64,000 nt of DNA from Adiantum capillus-veneris (lineage: Eukaryota > Streptophyta > Polypodiopsida > Polypodiales > Pteridaceae). The number at the start of each line of letters is the position of its first letter. Position 1 is the stretch's first letter. Positions 59,320 to 64,000 of the stretch are shown in pieces. The position numbers and the translations under genes were made by a program. Where the stretch lies: the NCBI GenBank assembly GCA_014529385.2, contig CM043944.1, positions 62,400,248 through 62,464,247 of the forward strand. The letters are read 5' to 3'. The notes under the pieces are model-generated. The model searched no databases, was not told the origin of the DNA, and worked only from the letters and a program-made list of their open reading frames with translations.

Positions 59320-59554
59320 AAGAGAGGGAAAGAGGGAGAGAAAGAAAGAGAGAGATAGAGGGAGAGAGGGAAAGAGATAGAATGAAAGAAAGAGAGATAG
59401 AGAGGTAGAGAAAGAAAGAGAGAGAGAGATAGAGGGAGAGAGGGAAAGAGGGATAGATAGAGTGAGAGAGGGAAAGAGGGAGAGAAAGAGAGAAATAGGG
59501 ATAGGGAAAGAGAGAGAGTAGATAGAGAGGGAGAGAAAGAAAGAGAGAGAGAGA

Positions 59555-59585
<31 letters not shown>

Positions 59586-60215
59586 GGAAAGAGGGAGAGA
59601 AAGAGAGAGATAGAGGGAGAGAGGGAAAGAGGGAGAGTAGATAGAGAGGGAAAGAGATAGAGAGAAAGGGATAGAAACAGGGAGAGAGGGAAAGAGAGGA
59701 ATAGAGATAGAGAGAGGGAGAGATAGAGGGAGAGAGGGAAAGAGAGAGAGTAGATAGAGAGGGAGAGAAAGAGAGGAATAGAGATAGAGAGAAAGAAAGA
59801 GAGATAGAGAAAGAGAGGAAAAGATAGAAAGAGGGAGAGAAAGAGAGAGATAGAGAGGGAGAAAGAGAGGTAGAGAAAGAAAGAGAGAGAGATAGAGGGA
59901 GAGAGGGAAAGAGGGAGAGATAGAGTGAGAGAGGGAGAGAAAGAGAGAGATAGAGGGAATTACGAACAGGGAAAGAGAGAGAGAGTAGAATAGAGAGGGA
60001 GAGTGGGAAATAGGGATAGGGAAAGAGAGAGAGGGAGAGAGAGAAAGATAGAGATAGAGAGGTAGAGAAAGAAAGAGAGAGAGATAGAGGAGAGTAGATA
60101 GAGAGGGAGAGAAAGAGAGGAATAGAAATAGAGGGAAAGAAAGAGAGATAGAGAAAGAGAGGAAGAGATAGAAAGAGGGAGAGAAAGAGAGAGATAGAGA
60201 GGGAGAAAGAGAGTT

Positions 60216-60266
<51 letters not shown>

Positions 60267-60612
60267 AAGAGGGAGAGAAAGAGAGAGATAGAGGTAGGGA
60301 AAGAGAGAGAGGGAGAGAAAGAAAGAGAGAGAAAGAGAGGGAAAAAGAGAGAGAGAAAGAGAGGGAAAGAGGGAGATACAGGGAAAGAGAGAGAAAAAGA
60401 GAGGGCGAGAAAGAAAGAGATGGAGAGAGGGAAAGAGGGAGAGAAAGAGAGAGATAGAGGGAAAGAGGTAGAGAAAGAGAGAGAGAGTTAGAGAGGGAGA
60501 GAAAAAAAAGAGAGATAGAGAAAGAGATGGAGAGAGGGAAAGAGGGAGAGAAAGAGAGAGATAAAGGGAAAGAGGTAGAGAAAGAGAGGTAGAGAAAGAA
60601 AGAGAGAGAAAG
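58460..60612. repeat. 2.1-kb GA-rich tract with (TA)n at its left edge
   Basis: (TA)n at about 58460-58495 passes into a tract of almost only A and G on the plus strand, with scattered T (mostly in GATAGA) and very few C. Units such as GAGAGAAAGA, GATAGAGGGAGA and GGGAAAGAGGGAGA recur irregularly, with pure GA runs at 58495-58533, 58640-58678, 58780-58815, 59265-59314 and 60225-60262. A long open frame on the minus strand (Ser/Leu/Pro/Phe-rich) is a by-product of the repeat. Confidence 0.96.
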
Positions 60613-60639
60613 CGAAGGGCAACCCAGCCCCAAGCTTGG

Positions 60640-60919
60640 AGGGTGTAGGTAGAAGACAATGGGTTCCAGTTGTAAAGCATGCTGATCTATGTTTTCCAAT
60701 AACGGGATGAAGCGGCTGCTTCACTTTGTGAGGCCATTCTATGACATGGTGTATGTCCCTGGGGTTGCTCTTGTGAACGTACGCGAAGCTCGAAAAAGTG
60801 GTGCCCAAGTCCAAAGCCACCATGACCTTAGCCGAGACCTCCATGCCTCGGCACAAGATGTCATCCATGTTTGGCTTCTCATCTCTGAGAGTGCTTGCTT
60901 TACATGGAGGCACATACAT
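60640..60919 (-). pseudogene. HSPA12-like Hsp70 N-terminal fragment
   Basis: The minus strand reads 'VMVALDLGTTFSSFAYVHKSNP' followed by 'HHVIEWPHK'. The DxGTT[FY]S block is the phosphate-1 loop of the Hsp70/actin ATPase fold, and the wording is closest to HSPA12-type Hsp70 relatives (from memory of the family). Only the first 60-80 residues are present. Downstream the frame shifts ('LHPPSLGLG' in another frame) and runs into the GA tract. Nothing upstream supplies the rest. It may be one exon of a decayed gene. Confidence 0.55.
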
Positions 60920-60982
60920 GACTCTGGGATGGAGAGAGAGAGATAGAGTGAGAGAAATAGAATTGCTTATTGCATTACATTA

Positions 60983-61110
60983 GAATTGTAATGTTACGAT
61001 CAATTGATCACTTAGATGTTGAATTTAGGTGCAGCCAACACAAAATGATGGATACATTTACAACCTTAACATATATATGTGTGTACATATGTATCTGTTT
61101 ATGCATGTAT
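60983..61110. repeat. Direct repeat, copy 1 (period 390 bp)
   Basis: About 128 bp starting 'gaattgtaatgttacgatca', repeated at 61373-61498 with about eight differences and a short gap. It contains 'caattgatcactta' and a TATATATGTGTG run. Confidence 0.9.
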
Positions 61111-61372
61111 GTAGGCACTAAGTACGGGAGCATAACATCCGAAGGCTAGATGCTTCCTCTTGGGTATAGTCCTTTTTTAATCATGGCATTGCGGTCATTG
61201 ATCCACTCATGCATGGATTACCGCAATGTACCTTTGGTTTTACCATGGTTGAGACTGCGATGATATCTAAAGAGGTGCAATTGACCTTTGGCACTACTAG
61301 CCTCTACTTAGGTCTACTAGTATGTGTATGTATCTACGTGTTTGTATACTAATATATATATCCTCTGGGAGA
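61111..61372. other. Spacer between direct repeats, no gene seen
   Basis: It has no open frame of note and ends in a TATATATA stretch. Repeat plus spacer make a 390-bp unit of which only one and a part are present. Confidence 0.5.
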
Positions 61373-61498
61373 GAATTGTAATGTTACGATCAATTGATCA
61401 CTTAGACGTTGAATTTAGGTGTAGCTAACACAAAATGATGGCTACATTTTCAACCGTAACATATATATGTGTGAACATTCTGTTTATGCATGTATGTA
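61373..61498. repeat. Direct repeat, copy 2
   Basis: The partner of 60983-61110, in the same orientation. Confidence 0.9.
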
Positions 61499-61672
61499 CG
61501 CTAAGGCGGTCCGGGGCGGGCAACAAGAAGAGTGGCCTCTAAGCACCCTTCTAGGCTCCACTGCTGCTCAATTGGGTTGGGGTTGGAAAAAACAACAAAC
61601 ACACACACAAACCCGCAACCTAACTCTACACAAATTTGGGGCACCACCTAGTTTTGGATGCGAACTAGGACG

Positions 61673-61674
<2 letters not shown>

Positions 61675-61713
<39 letters not shown>
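61675..61713. repeat. (GA)n microsatellite
   Basis: About 38 bp of GA. The preceding 'ggggcaccacctag...ctaggacgc' phrase (61639-61674) resembles a phrase in the GYP-A LTR (19673-19703) next to its own GA run, so this may be a worn related LTR scrap. Confidence 0.85.
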
Positions 61714-61715
<2 letters not shown>

Positions 61716-64000
61716 CTCGGGCTGCTTTGAAATGTTCGACAGTGATCAAGCAAACACAATTATATATGTAAGAAAAAGAGGGAAGGGGGAGGGGGTGCTT
61801 GTTGCACTAATACCTTCTTACAAATCTGTCATGACCAATGAAAGTGAGATTAGTATTTGTTCAACATAGCTTGAATAAATTACACCACAACACATCACAA
61901 GAAAAGCCACCCCAATCACTGTCTTAAGGCTAGGGGAGTCCTCTCCACCCTGTCGCCCTCTTACAGTATGTGGGATTTATGGCTAAATTGATGACAACAC
62001 CCAGAGACAAGCTATCAAGAACTTAAAAAAACACCAAGACACTTACACATCATTGTTGTCCATTACTTCATGTTGGAAGAGAGACAAAGTATCCAAGCTT
62101 AGTACAAATCCACCCTCCTTGATTTAGCAAATGTTGGGATTACACTAGTAGGAGAAATGATAGATTTCCTACTCTCAATTGAATGGTCACTCTCTTTTAC
62201 AATGGCATAGAGTTCCGTTGCTAATCACCCCTATTACAACACATGCACATGCATAAGGCAATGAGCTTCCGCTCAAGAGCTCCTTCTAGAGAGGTTGAAC
62301 TTGGCTTCTCAAGCTATAGCATAGTGCTCTTGCTTATGACTCCCCCATTTGTGCTAGCTACACCCTCCTTTTATAGAAATTTTGAAGGCTAGGGCTACTC
62401 CTCTAACCATGGTTGGGTTAGATTTTCAGCACTTATCTAATTTTTTTTGCTTGGAATTATCAAGAAGTTGGTGGGGATAGATGAAGAAAAGAGAGAGGAG
62501 AGAAGTGGAGGTGATAGGACTTTTCATACTAGGTTAGTGTTAGTAAATTAGTAGAGTTAGTATTTTTATTGATTTACAAATGGAATTGGATATTTACAAT
62601 GGAAGTATCCATATAGGATACAAATAAGGAAGAAAAAAATCTTAATAGGTAAGAAAATATGGATTTCTTACAATGTTGATGCTCCAAGTGTCGAGTAGGG
62701 TCAATTTTGACGCTTGTTGACGGTCCACTAGCTTTGACGGTACGTTTTTTCCACTCTTGACCTTTCTTTGGGAGCCAAGGTAAGTGAACATGAGTAATCA
62801 ATCACCATGATGCTGTCTTTTAAGAGAAGAGGCTGAATTTTGTGGTTTTTTTGATAGATATGAGTAATATGGAAGAGGAAAAATGAGACTAGGTGGTTAA
62901 TTTTGGAATGGAAGTGTGTGTAGGAGATATGAGTTCACCATGGTTTCTCTTATTCTTCAAGGTTGAGAAGAAGGTGAGTAGGGTGCAGAGAGGAGTGGTG
63001 AGAGAGGTGGGGATGATAAGTGGAGAAGTGTGTGTGAAAGAGGAAAATGATAAAGTGGAAGAGGGAGTGTGGCTGCATAGCATGGGCAAACTGGGGTCCA
63101 CCAATAAAATCATAGCTCACAGCTCATAGCTCAAAAAAATATGAAAACATTTGAGGTAAAATTTCAGCTCACGAGCTACAAATTTTGTTTGTATCACCTT
63201 TTCAAATTCGGGGAGCATGTGATCTTTAAAAATTCAGCAAAACCGACTGTTTTTTCCACTGCACAAAGTCCTTGTGAGGTCCTTCTTTGGATGATTCTTT
63301 TGAATACCTCCAAGAGTGAGTCCCCCATGGTGCATGCATGCATTCCACATACCCTTGACCTTATTTGGTAGGTCTATAATTGAAGATATTGTTGAGATCA
63401 TGATATAAATGACTAGTATAACTAAGAAAATCAAATATTGAGCGGTCTAAAAAAATATGTATATGTCAAATATAAATAATATAGGTGGAAAAAATATAAA
63501 GGGATCAAAATAAATCTCTCTCATTATAAGTCTACCATAAAAAGATGAATAGTTTTGGTGGTCTAATTTATGAGAGTAATAGAGAATAGATCTAGGAAGG
63601 AAAAAATCACAATAGTGAAAAAATATACACATAAATAGAACTAGTTTTTTTGGATTTTTGTTGGGATGGAGTTACACCAAAAATAAGAGAAGCTTGCATG
63701 AAATTATTTTTATATGGAATAAAGAGTATGCAAAATGGTAAGAAAAAATATGGTAATGGTGAGTCATTGTACATAGCATAAATAACACACCATAGGTAGA
63801 AATATTTAAATAAATACCAAAATAATTATGAAAAATCCTTTTATTTAGGCCCTATATACAATGAAATATTTATACACAAATGGGCCATAATATTTTTTTA
63901 TTTTTTTATTTTATTTATTTTTGTGGCTCAACTAGCCCAGTGACTAGCTAGCTGAGGGTTTTAAGAAAACATGGAGAAAGTCCCTAACTCACACACGCCT
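61714..64000. other. No gene seen to the window end
   Basis: AT-rich and without coding signatures on either strand. A minus-strand 'tataaaaggaggg' near 62370 and a 'tgttggg' tip at 62151 hint at an old LTR, but no partner or primer site was found. 63410-63900 is very AT-rich. Confidence 0.4.

Noticed and set aside
58821-60680. A 619-codon open frame on the minus strand rich in Ser, Leu, Pro and Phe
   Set aside because: It is the translation of the GA/TC-rich tract. All frames of such repeats stay open, and no domain is present.
62130-62400. LTR-like stretch (tgttggg tip, minus-strand TATAAAAGGAGGG)
   Set aside because: No partner LTR, PBS, PPT or target duplication could be seen.
1-64000. 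tRNA, rRNA, CRISPR arrays, bacterial-type operons
   Set aside because: None seen. The window is eukaryotic transposon-rich DNA, and its short repeats are microsatellites or LTR-related.

Overview
This window looks like repeat-dominated nuclear DNA from a land plant. The support is Ty1/copia and Ty3/gypsy LTR retrotransposons with plant-type primer sites, gypsy pol genes that carry a second RNase H (as in the plant Tat lineage), a CACTA-type TNP2 transposase with DUF4218/DUF4216, and decayed PPR-gene fragments. The overall flavour (many PPR relics, HSPA12-like Hsp70 relic, Tat-like gypsy families) would suit a fern or other non-seed plant, but that is inference. I found no clearly intact host gene.

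Layout. 1-1244 is unclassified. 1245-29754 is a nested stack. A minus-strand copia element (COP1) was hit by an 18-kb minus-strand gypsy element (GYP-A, 3091-21166), which was itself hit by a second gypsy element (GYP-B, 10177-18925). COP1 was also hit by a plus-strand copia of its own family (COP2, 21987-27176). 29755-41239 is a gypsy tandem (GYP-D: partial internal region, one shared LTR, second internal region, truncated LTR), fused to a third truncated copia (COP3, 41240-44994, minus). A chromovirus-like integrase fragment and a copia LTR scrap follow (to 45554). 45555-53690 is mostly gene-free DNA with two diverged copies of a PPR pseudogene. About 53770-57900 is a CACTA-like element whose transposase lacks its central region. 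58460-60612 is a 2.1-kb GA-rich tract, then an HSPA12-like fragment, a direct repeat, and AT-rich DNA to the end.

Most notable point. All three gypsy families carry a 71-72-codon ORF in the leader, 83-119 nt upstream of the gag ATG. The three copies align end to end without a gap (GYP-B and GYP-D share about 31 of 70 residues; 13 positions are identical in all three). In GYP-A this ORF was split by GYP-B. Removing GYP-B plus one copy of a 4-bp target duplication gives 72 codons, the same length as in GYP-B. I do not recognise the protein. GYP-A is otherwise nearly intact: gag-pro and pol are in one frame, separated by a single UAG.

How the parts work together. In an active element the LTR drives transcription, the PBS and PPT prime reverse transcription, gag-pro builds the particle, and pol (RT, RNase H, integrase) copies and inserts the DNA. 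Nearly every element here has visible lesions. GYP-A is the best preserved.
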